Shown: positions 18,031 through 27,272, counted from the first letter of the stretch. The stretch: DNA of 64,000 nucleotides from AP-15 sp963750195 (GCA_963750195.1 CAVVPS010000010.1:124001-188000), one strand, 5' to 3'. The notes: generated by a model from the sequence alone, not told the origin. Numbers and translations are program-made.

Positions 18031-18170
18031 CGCCTCACCCTCCCAGCTGGACAAATCTTTCGAGGACCTGAACGCACCCTTTCGAGCACCTAGACCATTA
18101 AGGCCTGGACGCGGGGCCGTGTCGTCATGCGTTCGGATGACGAGAGCCATTTTCGTGTTTTTTTGCGAAA

Positions 18171-18188
18171 GTGTGAGGAACCTCACAC
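18171..18188. promoter_or_regulatory. Perfect 18-base palindrome, candidate operator
   Basis: GTGTGAGGAACCTCACAC is a perfect inverted repeat (8-base arms, AA centre is part of a near-symmetric middle). It lies between the divergent cupin gene (start 18030) and the LuxR-type gene (start 18278), in a stretch with a T-rich run just upstream. Its placement and symmetry are those of a dimeric-regulator binding site. Which protein binds is inference; the adjacent LuxR-type protein is the first candidate. Confidence 0.5.
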
Positions 18189-18277
18189 AACAAGGGGTAG
18201 GCGACGTCATATGGCTGTAAGCGCACGGGCTAGCGCGCCTTCCGGGCCGGTGCGTTGCGCGCATGGGGGGGGCGGCG

Positions 18278-19394
18278 ATGCACTTTCGAGCACTTTCGGA
18301 ATTGATCGGATCGATCTACGACACGGTGGTGGACCCGAGCGCCTGTCCAACCATGCTCAACGGTCTCGCCGACCTTCTCGGGGCAACGGCGGAGCGCAAG
18401 TCGGCGCCTATAACTCGAAAGCCCACAGCGCCAAGATGCTGGCCCCGCGCGTCGACCCCAAAGAATTACCCAGGTTCTCGCAATATTGGGCCAATGTTTG
18501 GCGGCAGTGCGACAAGCATCCGATCGGCGACGTCATCGTCCCGGATATGCGCATTTCTCACCCCGATCGTTGCGGCACCGAAATTTTCAGCGGGTCGTCA
18601 AAGCCGCAAGGTCCGGAGAGGATGATGGGAGCAACCCTGTTGACGGAAGGTTTTGTTTCGACGGTGGTGTCGGTGTCGCGGCCGTATTCCGATGGCGAGT
18701 TCGACGCGGCTCAGACCCGGCTGTTCGCCGCCTTGATCCCGCATCTGCAACGCGCCGTGCAACTTGGGCTACGGTTGGCCGCTCTGGACGGGCCGCCGAC
18801 GAGCTCGGCCGAAATGTTGAACCGGCTGCCGCACGCCGTGCTGCTGGTCGACGCGGGGGCGGAGGTGATTTTCGCGAACCAAGTCGCCGCGAGGTTGCTC
18901 GGCGCGGGCAACGGCCTCTCCCTGGGCCGCGACGGCCTAAGAGCTGAAACAACCGAAGACACGCGCCGGCTGCGCCAAACCATCGCCGATTGCGCGGAGC
19001 CGGCAGGCGAACTCGGCGGCGCGGGCGGCCGCCTCCAGCTTTCCCGCCGGGACCGAAGGCCGTTGACGATGCTGGTGATACCGCATCGGACCCAGCTCAC
19101 TTGGATCGACATCCTCCGTCCGACCGCGATCCTGTTTATCACCGAAGCGGAGCAAGCCGCCGTGCTCCGCAGCGAATGGTTCAGCCAGGATTTTGGGCTG
19201 ACCCGGGCAGAAGCCGTATTCGCGGTCGAGATATCGAAAGGAGATGGGCTGCAAGCCACCGCCAGCCGCCTCGGGGTCTCGTTGACAACGGTGCGGACAC
19301 ACCTCGCTCATGTGTTGACAAGACAGGCACGCGGCGCCAAGCCGAGCTTGTTCGGCTGATACTGCAAGGCCAGCCGGCAACAGGCGACGACTAA
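18278..19394 (+). CDS. LuxR-type helix-turn-helix regulator, two frameshifts
   Basis: ATG 18278 starts MHFRALSELIGSIYDTVVDP and runs in frame to about 18384. The protein then continues one frame back as QVGAYNSKAHSAKMLAPRVD. The middle contains a PAS-like segment (LPHAVLLVDAGAEVIFANQV). The C-terminal LuxR helix-turn-helix is FGLTRAEAVFAVEISKGDGL and then ATASRLGVSLTTVRTHLAHV, and after a second break near 19311 the normal end is DKTGTRRQAELVRLILQG. Both breaks look like one missing base, unlike most others in the window, so this may be a true pseudogene beside the IS pair. Confidence 0.65.
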
Positions 19395-19598
19395 AAGCGG
19401 CGGCGCGGACAAGAGATCGGCCTCCCGGCGCAGGTGGCCGCTCCAGGGACCAACGTGAGAGCGAGGAGGCCCTCCAGCCTCTCAGAGAGCAGATCGCTTA
19501 CCGCAACGAGCCAGCCGTCAATTTCCGTAGAGTTAGCACACGCCGCCTGGGTTGTGTCACAATCGCCTGATCATCGCCGAGCATCGAGGAGCGCCTCC

Positions 19599-21242
19599 AT
19601 GAAAGTCGCCAACGTCGTTGCTGAAATCCTGAAGCGCGAGGGGATCGAGTTTCTGATCGGTTATCCGGTCAATCCGATCATCGAGGCCGCCGCCGAGGCC
19701 GACATTCGCACGATCATGGTGCGCCAAGAGCGGATCGGCCTGCATATGTGCGACGCGATCGCCAAGGTCACCTCGGGCGACCGCATCGGCGTCTTTGCCA
19801 TGCAGCACGGCCCCGGCACCGAGAACGCCTTTGGCGGGGTGGCGCAGTCCTTTGGCGACTCGACCCCGGTCGTCGTGTTGCCGGCCGGCTATGCCCGCAA
19901 CATCAACCAGGTGCACCCGAACTTCAACGCCGCGCTCAATTACCGCAACGTCACTAAATTGTGCGAGCAGGTGACGGTCGCCAACGCGACAGTCGAGGCG
20001 CTGCGCCGCGCCTTTACGACGGTCAAGAACGGCCGCCCCGGCCCGGTATTGGTCGAGTTCCCAAGCGACCTCCTGCGCGAGGAGGTGCCGGACGCCCTTG
20101 TCGCCGAATACCAGAAGACGCCAAAGCTCAAGAGCGCGCCCGACCCACAATCGGTCGCAAAGATTGCCGAGGCGCTGGTCACGGCACAGCGCCCGGTCAT
20201 CGTCGCCGGCCAGGGCGTTCATTACGGCAAGGCGTGGCCGCAGCTGAAAGCGCTCGCGGAACTGCTTGAAGCCCCGGTCATGACGACGCTCGGCGGCAAA
20301 AGCAGCTTCCCGGAAAACAATCCGTTGTCCCTCGGCTCGGGCGGCATCGGCATCGGCGAGCATCTCTGGCACATGCTGCAGAACGCCGATTTGATCTTTG
20401 GCATCGGCTGCAGCTTTACCCGCACCTCCTTTGGCACGGCGATGCCAAAGGGGAAGAAGATTGCGCACGCAACGCTTGACCCATACGCAATCAACAAGGA
20501 CGTGCCGGTCGATCTCGCCGCGGTGGGCGATGCCGGGCTAACGCTCGACGCGCTGCTCGCAGAGGTCAAGGACCGGCTGCATGGCAAGACCCGCGACCGG
20601 CTGCCGGGGGTGACGCGCGAGATCCGCGGGCACAGGGAAGAATGGATGGGCCAGTGGATGCCCCGGCTGACCCAGAACACCAAGCCGCTGTCGCCCTATC
20701 GCGTGATCTGGGAATTGCTGCACACGGTCGATGTCAAGAACACCATCATCACCCACGATGCCGGCAGCCCGCGTGACCAGCTGTCGCCGTTCTGGGTTAG
20801 CGAGGTGCCGCTCTCGTATCTCGGCTGGGGCAAGACGACCCAGCTCGGCTATGGGCTGGGGCTGGCAATGGGCGCCAAATTGGCACAGCCCGACAAGCTG
20901 TGCATCAATGTGTGGGGCGATGCCGCAATCGGCTTTACCGGCATGGATTTCGAGACCGCGGTGCGCGAGCGGATCCCGATTCTGTCGATCCTGATGAACA
21001 ATTTCTCGATGGCGATCGAGCTCAAGGTAATGCCGGTCGCGACCGAGAAATATCGCTCGACCGACATCAGCGGCCACTATGCCGATTTCGCCAAGGCACT
21101 CGGCGGCTATGGCGAGCGCGTCACCGAACCCGGCGAAATCCAGGCAGCGATCCGCCGCGGCATCGAGAAGACCCGCGAAGGCACGCCGGCGCTGCTCGAG
21201 TTCATCACCGAAAAAGCCGTCGACGTCTCGCGCTTCGGCTAA
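19599..21242 (+). CDS. Thiamine diphosphate-requiring enzyme, acetolactate synthase-like
   Basis: 547 residues. The N-terminal pyrimidine-binding domain has the expected Glu in RQERIGLHMCDAIAKVTSGD. A central domain follows (ALVTAQRPVIVAGQGVHYGK), then a C-terminal diphosphate-binding domain with WGDAAIGFTGMDFETAVRER and ILMNNFSMAIE, the GDG...N metal motif in GDA form. Acetolactate synthase is the nearest well-known relative, but no small subunit is nearby, so the true reaction (benzoylformate-, oxalyl-CoA- or sulfopyruvate-type) is open. ATG 19599 with GAGGAG upstream is chosen; the frame extends to 19434. Confidence 0.85.
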   Translation: MKVANVVAEILKREGIEFLIGYPVNPIIEAAAEADIRTIMVRQERIGLHMCDAIAKVTSGDRIGVFAMQHGPGTENAFGGVAQSFGDSTPVVVLPAGYARNINQVHPNFNAALNYRNVTKLCEQVTVANATVEALRRAFTTVKNGRPGPVLVEFPSDLLREEVPDALVAEYQKTPKLKSAPDPQSVAKIAEALVTAQRPVIVAGQGVHYGKAWPQLKALAELLEAPVMTTLGGKSSFPENNPLSLGSGGIGIGEHLWHMLQNADLIFGIGCSFTRTSFGTAMPKGKKIAHATLDPYAINKDVPVDLAAVGDAGLTLDALLAEVKDRLHGKTRDRLPGVTREIRGHREEWMGQWMPRLTQNTKPLSPYRVIWELLHTVDVKNTIITHDAGSPRDQLSPFWVSEVPLSYLGWGKTTQLGYGLGLAMGAKLAQPDKLCINVWGDAAIGFTGMDFETAVRERIPILSILMNNFSMAIELKVMPVATEKYRSTDISGHYADFAKALGGYGERVTEPGEIQAAIRRGIEKTREGTPALLEFITEKAVDVSRFG

Positions 21243-21262
21243 ACAAAGCCGCGTCAATGAGC

Positions 21263-21287
21263 GAGCCCTCCGCTGTGCGGAGGGCTC
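21263..21287 (+). terminator. Strong hairpin after the TPP enzyme gene
   Basis: GAGCCCTCCGC pairs perfectly with GCGGAGGGCTC around a TGT loop, 20 bases after the stop at 21242. No T-run follows, so it may be a transcript-stabilising or factor-dependent terminator rather than a classic intrinsic one. Confidence 0.6.
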
Positions 21288-21569
21288 CTGCGGGCGGCCA
21301 GGCCAGCGGCATCCAGCGCATGTCGGCGCTCCGGCTGCTTTCGATCACATCTTATGCAAGCCGCCAACCCATTGATCGGCCGGGCTCAAGGGAAATTCGC
21401 CAAGAAACCATCAGCGCAGTCGGTCGGTCGGCTGCACCTGCGCCGGCAACAGCCCGTGTCGGCGCGGGTTTCGCTGTCGGAGGCCGATCGCGCCTCGCGC
21501 GGTAGTTCCCGAACACACAATGCTGGATGGTCGGCTTGCTTGCCGCCCTATAGCTACGTGCTTACAAAT

Positions 21570-21707
21570 GTGGACGGCGGAGCTTTCAATAAGCTCCGCT
21601 CGGGGCTTTCATCGGTTGGGCAAAACGATTAGCCAAGGGGCAAGCCGCCGCGTGAGACCCGACCGGTTTCAGGCCGGTATGTAGCCCGCCCTTTTGTGGC
21701 GGTTTTT
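21570..21707 (+). ncRNA. Candidate structured RNA ending in an intrinsic terminator
   Basis: Three hairpins lie close together in a non-coding stretch: GCGGAGCTT/AAGCTCCGC at 21577-21599, ACCGG/CCGGT at 21662-21678, and CCGCC/GGCGG at 21686-21702 followed by TTTTT. The last has the form of a Rho-independent terminator although no gene ends just upstream. I do not recognise the class. It could be a small RNA or an attenuator-like leader of the gene at 21767. The rest of 21288-21766 shows nothing else. Confidence 0.3.
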
Positions 21708-21766
21708 GCTGTTGCCGGGCTTGTTTCTCCGATAGCGTCGCCAGAGCTGGAAGTCCGGAGAGACCA

Positions 21767-22132
21767 ATGGCAGGCCTAGAGATTAAGCTTGAAGCAGAGC
21801 GGCTATCGGGCATCGGGAATCGGTTGCTCGAAGTTGCGAGGCGCCTAGCTCCGATTGCCGCGGACAATCCGAGCAGCCCCCAAATAGTGCAAGACCTTGT
21901 CGGCATAGCAGAGGATATATCCAGATCCGCTTACGGGCTGGTGGCGGGCACAGAGATTAATCTGAAAATTGAAGCAGAGCGGCTATCGGGTATCGGGAAT
22001 CGGTTGCTCGAAGTTGCGAGGCGCCTAGCTCCGATTGCCGCGGACAATCCGAGCAGCCCCCAAATAGTGCAAGACCTTGTCGGCATAGCAGAGGATATAT
22101 CCAGATCCGCTTACGGGCTGGTGGGCATGTGA
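21767..22132 (+). CDS. Small helical protein made of two near-identical 60-residue repeats
   Basis: 121 residues with GGAGAG upstream of the ATG. Residues about 8-60 and 68-120 are essentially the same: AERLSGIGNRLLEVARRLAP, then SSPQIVQDLVGIAEDISRSA. Each repeat looks like two amphipathic helices with no cysteines or catalytic motif. No signal peptide or membrane segment is seen. The stop is 1 base before the ATG of a membrane protein, so the two are probably co-expressed. I recognise no family. Confidence 0.6.
   Translation: MAGLEIKLEAERLSGIGNRLLEVARRLAPIAADNPSSPQIVQDLVGIAEDISRSAYGLVAGTEINLKIEAERLSGIGNRLLEVARRLAPIAADNPSSPQIVQDLVGIAEDISRSAYGLVGM
21791..22124 (+). repeat. Intragenic tandem duplication, 180-base period
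   Basis: About 154 bases from GAAGCAGAGCGGCTATCGGG at 21791 recur at 21971 with one mismatch (C at 21811, T at 21991). The joining segments differ (GAGATTAAGCTT versus GAGATTAATCTGAAAATT). The near identity at the DNA level shows a recent duplication that kept the reading frame. Confidence 0.9.
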
Positions 22133-22133
22133 A

Positions 22134-22472
22134 ATGTCCGGATCTCAGGAAGATCCAGCGGATCTGCGTGCACTCAATGATCTCATTAACAAGGCGCAAC
22201 AGAATCTCGCTACTCAGACGCAGCAAGTGCGAGAGGCGCGCGATCCTATCGCACGGCAGCGTGACTGGATAGGCAAGGTCATTATCGGCGTATTTGCAGC
22301 CGCATTATTTCTTGGGTTTGTGACGTTGGTTCTAGAAGGGCTTAAATCATCGCCCACCGAAACAGCATGGAAAGATGTCGCCGGTCAGGCCACTGACCTG
22401 ATCAAGTCGGCTGTGCTCCCGGTAGTCACGCTGGTGCTCGGCTACTATTTTGGTCAATCGACCCGAACCTAG
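22134..22472 (+). CDS. Small two-span membrane protein, unknown function
   Basis: 112 residues. The N-terminal 45 residues are hydrophilic and helical (NDLINKAQQNLATQTQQVRE), followed by a membrane segment KVIIGVFAAALFLGFVTLVL, a 25-residue loop, and a second segment SAVLPVVTLVLGYYFGQS at the C-terminus. The VLPVVTLVLGYYFG motif occurs in assorted small bacterial membrane proteins of unknown role. The ATG follows the preceding stop by 1 base. The pair might be a small effector/partner system, but nothing proves it. Confidence 0.6.
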   Translation: MSGSQEDPADLRALNDLINKAQQNLATQTQQVREARDPIARQRDWIGKVIIGVFAAALFLGFVTLVLEGLKSSPTETAWKDVAGQATDLIKSAVLPVVTLVLGYYFGQSTRT

Positions 22473-22859
22473 GAGTCCATTCCGAGCCAATGTCCGCGTG
22501 CTGAGGGCACCTTCGCCTCGATCTGACGTGATGAACGGCACCAGGACGGCCCAGACGGCAACCAGACCTAAATAACATTCCGCCCGTCCCACCTAATCTG
22601 GCACAGTCCGTGTTGAGAGGCCATTTTTGATCCGCCGAACGAATGAAAGTCGCAAAACGCTCCACTATGTAAAGCAATGCCGAAATATTCAAAAGTCGTC
22701 AATCGCGGCGCCAAACCTACAGCTCGGCTCCGGTTTGCCGCCGCCAGCGGCACGATCCGCGGCCCCGACCGGCTATCGGGCTGCGTTCGTAAGGGATCGC
22801 TAGGTGGCGGGGATCGGTTTCGCGTATAGAGATAGCTCGATTCCTCAAGGCCGAAGCTG
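22473..22859. other. Intergenic region, nothing recognised
   Basis: 387 bases between the membrane protein and gpmI. No open frame with a protein signature, no strong hairpin and no repeat shared with the rest of the window were seen. It probably holds the gpmI promoter. Confidence 0.4.
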
Positions 22860-24428
22860 ATGCGTTCCTTCCCTCGCCCGCGTCCGGTTGTGCTGTGCAT
22901 TCTCGACGGCTGGGGTGAGCGGCGTGAGGCTCGGGACAACGCCATCGAGAGTGCACGCCTTCCGGTCTGGCACTTGCTGACGGCGCGATGGCCGCACGCG
23001 CATCTGCAGGCCAGCGAGCACTATGTCGGACTTCCCGATGGGCAGATGGGCAATTCCGAGGTCGGGCATACCAATCTCGGCGCCGGCCGGCTGGTCATGC
23101 AGGATCTGCCGCGGATCGACGCGGCGATCGCCTCGGGCGAACTCGCCGCATGCCGGCGCTGCGCGATTTTATCGGCAGCATTGAAGAAGACCGGGGGCAC
23201 CGCCCATTTGCTGGGGCTGCTGTCGCCGGGCGGCGTGCACTCGCATCAGCACCAGATCGCGGCACTCGGCCGGATCCTCGCCGAGGCCGGAGTGCCGGTC
23301 GCGGTCCACGCTTTTCTCGACGGCCGCGACACCCCGCCCAAGGCCGCGGTGTCGTACATCAAGAGCGTTCGAAAGGGAGGTCGGCGGGCTCGCGGGGCTG
23401 CGGATCGCGACCGTCAGCGGCCGCTATTATGCGATGGATCGCGACCAGCGTTGGGACCGGGTCGAGAAGGCGTATCGCGTCGATCGTGGAGGGCGAGGGA
23501 GATGCTGCCGCGAGTGCGGCTGATGCGGTCGAGGCGGCCTATGCTCGCGGCGAGACCGACGAGTTTGTGCGACCGACTTCGATCGGCGGATATCGGGGCA
23601 TGCACGACGGCGATGGCGTGTTGATCGCCAATTTCCGCGCCGATCGGGTGCGCGAGATCGCTGCGGCTTTGGTTGATCCGGACTTTTCCGGTTTCGGGCG
23701 CGCCAAACGCGTCAACTTTGCCAGTGCGCTCGGGCTCGTCGAGTATTCGGCCGAGCTCAACAACTTTCTGGCGACCCTTTTCCCACCCGAGAACCTCAAC
23801 GACACCTTTGGCGAGGTCGTGTCAAACGCCGGGCTGACCCAATTGCGCATCGCCGAGACCGAGAAATACGCGCACGTCACGTTCTTTTTCAATGGCGGGC
23901 GAGAGATGGTCTTCCCCGGCGAGGAACGCATCCTGGTGCCCTCGCCCAAGGTCGCGACCTACGATCAGCAGCCGGAGATGTCGGCGCTGGAGGTCACGGA
24001 CAAGGTGGTCGAGGCGATTGCCGCACATCGGTTCGACGTCATCGTGCTGAACTATGCCAACGCCGACATGGTCGGGCATACCGGCCGTCTCGACGCCGCG
24101 ATCAAGGCGGTCGAGACGATCGACCGGTGCCTGGGGCGGCTCGCGAGCGCGGTCGAAGAGGCCGGCGGAACCCTTGTCATCACCGCTGATCACGGCAATG
24201 CCGAGATGATGCGCGACCCGGAAACGGGTCGAACCCCATACCGCGCACACCCTGAACCCGGTGCCGTTCCTCGTGGTCAATCCGCCCAGGACAGTCGAGC
24301 ATCTCGAAGATGGTCGTCTTGCCGATGTCGCTCCGACCTTGCTCGACCTCCTCGGCCTCGAAAAGCCCGCGGCGATGACTGGTCACTCTTTGGTCTCGCG
24401 GCAGCAAATGCGGCGCAGCACCGGCTGA
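22860..24428 (+). CDS. gpmI: 2,3-bisphosphoglycerate-independent phosphoglycerate mutase, three frameshifts
   Basis: Interconverts 2- and 3-phosphoglycerate with two metal ions. Frame one runs VVLCILDGWGERREARDNAI, the phospho-serine motif MGNSEVGHTNLGAGRLV and LGLLSPGGVHSHQHQIAALG. The frame shifts at about 23367, returning SFEREVGGLAGLRIATVSG, then at about 23479 before SIVEGEGDAAASAADAVEAA, VEYSAELNNFLATLFPPEN, MVGHTG and ITADHGNAEMM. A third shift near 24233 restores RPHTAHTLNPVPFLVVNPP to the TGA at 24428. Each break is removed by deleting one base. Only the assembled reading gives a normal ~520-residue enzyme. Confidence 0.88.
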
Positions 24429-24512
24429 TCGCTTTTGCTCCGACCTTGATCATCGAGGATGGTGGCGGATATCATCGGGGCTCGCCGATCGGAGCGATTA
24501 ACGGGTGCGTGA

Positions 24513-25799
24513 ATGAAACGGGTAGGGTTGATCGCGGCAGTTGCGGCAACAGTTCTGGTGTTTTCGTTGCGCCAGGACATCAGCGCGGCTACTTCTAACT
24601 CCTCGGACACGTATAAAGAACTGAATTTGTTTGGTGAAGTGTTTGAGGTCGTGCGCGCCGACTATGTCGGCAAAGTAGACGACGATTCGCTGATCGAATC
24701 AGCGATCAACGGGATGCTGACCTCGCTCGATCCGCACTCGAACTATCTGAACACCAAGAACTTCGACGATATGAAGGTTCAGACCCGCGGCGAGTTTGGC
24801 GGGCTTGGAATCGAAGTGTCGATGGAAAGTGGCCTCGTCAAAGTAATTTCGCCGATTGATGACACCCCGGCCGCGCGGGCCGGGCTGAAACCCGGCGATC
24901 TGATTACGCAGCTCGACGGCCAGCCGGTCCAGGGGATGACCCTTCCGCAAGCGGTCGAAAAGATGCGTGGACCGGTCAACAGCGACGTCAAGCTGACGAT
25001 CCGGCGAAAGGGACGGGACCCGTTCGACGTTAAGCTGACCCGGGCAACGATTCGCATCCAGTCGGTTCGCTCGCATCTGATCGGCGATGATATCGGCTAT
25101 ATCCGGATCACCTCTTTCAACGAGCAGACCGATGTCGGGCTCAACAACGCGATCAAGAACATCAAGCAGCAAGCCGGCGACAAACTGCGCGGGGTGATCC
25201 TGGATTTGCGCAACAATCCGGGCGGCCTTCTCGATCAAGCAGTTGCAGTCTCGGACGCGTTCCTCGAGAAGGGCGAGATTGTCTCGACCCGCGGCCGGCG
25301 CTCGGATGACGCGCAGCGCTACAATGCGCGACCCGGCGATGTTGCCGCCGGGCTGCCGCTCGCCGTGCTGATCAACGGTGGATCGGCCTCGGCTAGCGAG
25401 ATCGTCGCCGGCGCATTGCAGGATCACCACCGGGCGGTCCTGGTCGGCACCCGGTCGTTCGGCAAAGGATCGGTCCAGACGATCATTCCGTTGACCGGTC
25501 ACGGTGCAATGCGGCTAACGACGGCGCGCTATTACACCCCTTCGGGCCGTTCGATCCAGGCCAAGGGGATCGAGCCCGACATCGTCGTCGAAGCCGCCAA
25601 GATCGAGCCTCCCCCCGGCAAAAAAGAGGCGAAGGTCGCCGACGCATCCGGGGGGAAGTCCGATGATTCCGGCGGCGACCCCGACGCGTTCAGCTCGGTC
25701 GATCCGTCGATCATGGGAACTGACCGAGACTACCAGTTGACGCGCGCTGTCGACATGCTGCGCGGCATGTCGCTGTTCAACGGGCGTATGATCAACTGA
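24513..25799 (+). CDS. ctpA: S41-family C-terminal processing peptidase
   Basis: 428 residues with an N-terminal signal/anchor (VGLIAAVAATVLVFSL). A PDZ domain covers about residues 95-170 (GGLGIEVSMESGLVKVISPI, AGLKPGDLITQLDG). The S41 core contains LRNNPGGLLDQAV, the nucleophile serine in GGSASASEIVAGALQD and the catalytic lysine in SFGKGSVQT. It cleaves periplasmic protein C-termini. In many alphaproteobacteria an EnvC-like M23 gene lies between gpmI and ctpA; here only 84 bases separate them. Followed by rppH. Confidence 0.94.
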   Translation: MKRVGLIAAVAATVLVFSLRQDISAATSNSSDTYKELNLFGEVFEVVRADYVGKVDDDSLIESAINGMLTSLDPHSNYLNTKNFDDMKVQTRGEFGGLGIEVSMESGLVKVISPIDDTPAARAGLKPGDLITQLDGQPVQGMTLPQAVEKMRGPVNSDVKLTIRRKGRDPFDVKLTRATIRIQSVRSHLIGDDIGYIRITSFNEQTDVGLNNAIKNIKQQAGDKLRGVILDLRNNPGGLLDQAVAVSDAFLEKGEIVSTRGRRSDDAQRYNARPGDVAAGLPLAVLINGGSASASEIVAGALQDHHRAVLVGTRSFGKGSVQTIIPLTGHGAMRLTTARYYTPSGRSIQAKGIEPDIVVEAAKIEPPPGKKEAKVADASGGKSDDSGGDPDAFSSVDPSIMGTDRDYQLTRAVDMLRGMSLFNGRMIN

Positions 25800-25836
25800 G
25801 GCGCACAGCGGAGCGGTCGAGGCATAGGCGGTCGCA

Positions 25837-26337
25837 ATGACGCATCACGATGGCAAGATTGCGGGATACCGGCCTGCGGTCGGCATCATGCTGCTCAATA
25901 GGCTGGGACAGGTTCTTGTCGCCCGGCGCACCGACATGCCGGCGATGCCAGCCTGGCAGATGCCGCAGGGCGGGATCGACCCGGGCGAAACCCCGCGCCA
26001 GGCGGCGTTGCGCGAGCTTGCAGAGGAGATCGGCACCTGCAACGCCGAGATCATCGCCGAGAGCCGGGAATGGATGGTCTACGACCTGCCCGTCGGACTC
26101 GCCAGGAGCAGATGGGGTGGCCGCTATCGCGGCCAGCGACAGAAATGGTTCGTCATGCGCTTTGCCGGCAGCGACGCAGATATAGACGTCGCGACCAAAC
26201 ATCCCGAATTTGACGCTTGGCGCTGGGTTGCGCCCGAACAGCTGCCGGAACTGATCGTTTCGTTCAAGCGCCAGCTCTATATCGATATCTTGGCCGAGTT
26301 CCACGAACATTGCTGTTGCGCGGACCGAGGCGGCTGA
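25837..26337 (+). CDS. rppH: RNA 5' pyrophosphohydrolase
   Basis: 166-residue Nudix enzyme that removes pyrophosphate from mRNA 5' ends and starts decay. GYRPAVGIMLLNRLGQVLVA, AWQMPQGGIDPGETPRQAAL with the Nudix glutamates in RELAEEIG, and GRYRGQRQKWFVMRF are characteristic of RppH rather than other Nudix proteins. FKRQLYIDILAEF closes the fold. The order ctpA-rppH is typical for alphaproteobacteria. Confidence 0.93.
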   Translation: MTHHDGKIAGYRPAVGIMLLNRLGQVLVARRTDMPAMPAWQMPQGGIDPGETPRQAALRELAEEIGTCNAEIIAESREWMVYDLPVGLARSRWGGRYRGQRQKWFVMRFAGSDADIDVATKHPEFDAWRWVAPEQLPELIVSFKRQLYIDILAEFHEHCCCADRGG

Positions 26338-26345
26338 CCCATCGC

Positions 26346-27227
26346 CTACACTGTCGGCAGCCGCGCCGTTGCCGCATCGATCGCCGCGGCATCCGGCATC
26401 GCCGTCTGCGCCCCCCGCGCGAGACAGGCGAGGCCGGCGGCCGCGCTCGCCCGCCGTAGCGCGGTTTCGAGTGGCGCGTTGCCGTCGAGCGCCGCCGCCA
26501 GCACGCCCACGAACGTATCGCCGGCGCCGGTCGTATCGACCGGGACGATCGGCAGCGCCGGTACGGCAAACGCAGCGCCGCCGGCAGGATAGGCCATCGC
26601 ACCCGCCGCGCCGCGGGTGACGACGAGCCCCCGCCGCAACCGAGCCGCGATCGACGCCGGATCCGCGCCCAGCGCCGCCGCCTCTCCCTCGTTCGCGACG
26701 ACAAAATCGACGTCGTGCAGCAGATCGAGTCTGATCGGCAGGGCGGGCGCGAAATTAAGCAGGCTGCGCCCACCGCGGTCGCGCACTCGGCGGATCACGG
26801 CCATGGTCTCGCTTGCGGGCACTTCCATCTGCAGGACGAGAAGCGTGCCCGGACCAAGCAACTCGTCCGGCACCTGGTCGGAACGCACGCTCGCATTGGC
26901 GCCCGAGGCGACCGCGATTGCGTTCTCGCCGGCGGCGGAAACCATGATCGCGGCGCAGCCCGTGGGTTCGGCAACGCTTTGCACCAGCCGGAGATCGATC
27001 CCCGCACGCCGCAGCGGATCGAGTGCGGGGTCGGCAAAGGAATCCGCCCCAACGGCGCCGATCAGATGGACCTCGGCTCCGGCACGGCGCGCGGCCAGCG
27101 CCTGATTGGCGCCCTTGCCCCCGGGAAGAAGCGCGTAGTCGCCGCCGAGCACGGTCTCGCCCGGCCCCGGCAAATGCGGAACCGGAAAGATCAGGTCGAC
27201 ATTGATCGAACCGAAGACGACAATCAT
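26346..27227 (-). CDS. PfkB-family sugar kinase, ribokinase-like
   Basis: 293 residues starting MIVVFGSINVDLIFPVPHLP. The ribokinase substrate motif LLPGGKGANQALAARRAGAE and the anion-hole/catalytic signature PVDTTGAGDTFVGVLAAAL with the catalytic Asp are both present. Other hallmarks are VANEGEAAALG and VTRGAAGAM. It probably phosphorylates ribose or a related sugar or nucleoside. It is convergent with rppH and has no transporter or ribose operon beside it. ATG 27227 is the family start; the much longer antisense frame up to 28448 is not used. Confidence 0.88.
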   Translation of the reverse strand: MIVVFGSINVDLIFPVPHLPGPGETVLGGDYALLPGGKGANQALAARRAGAEVHLIGAVGADSFADPALDPLRRAGIDLRLVQSVAEPTGCAAIMVSAAGENAIAVASGANASVRSDQVPDELLGPGTLLVLQMEVPASETMAVIRRVRDRGGRSLLNFAPALPIRLDLLHDVDFVVANEGEAAALGADPASIAARLRRGLVVTRGAAGAMAYPAGGAAFAVPALPIVPVDTTGAGDTFVGVLAAALDGNAPLETALRRASAAAGLACLARGAQTAMPDAAAIDAATARLPTV

Positions 27228-27272
27228 CGAACTATGTCCGGTTTCCGGCAGGCAGGCGGTCTCGCTGCATTC

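Noticed and set aside
21791..22124. Two-copy repeat as a possible diversity-generating template/variable pair
   Set aside because: The copies differ by one base that is not an adenine-directed change, and no reverse transcriptase gene is present.
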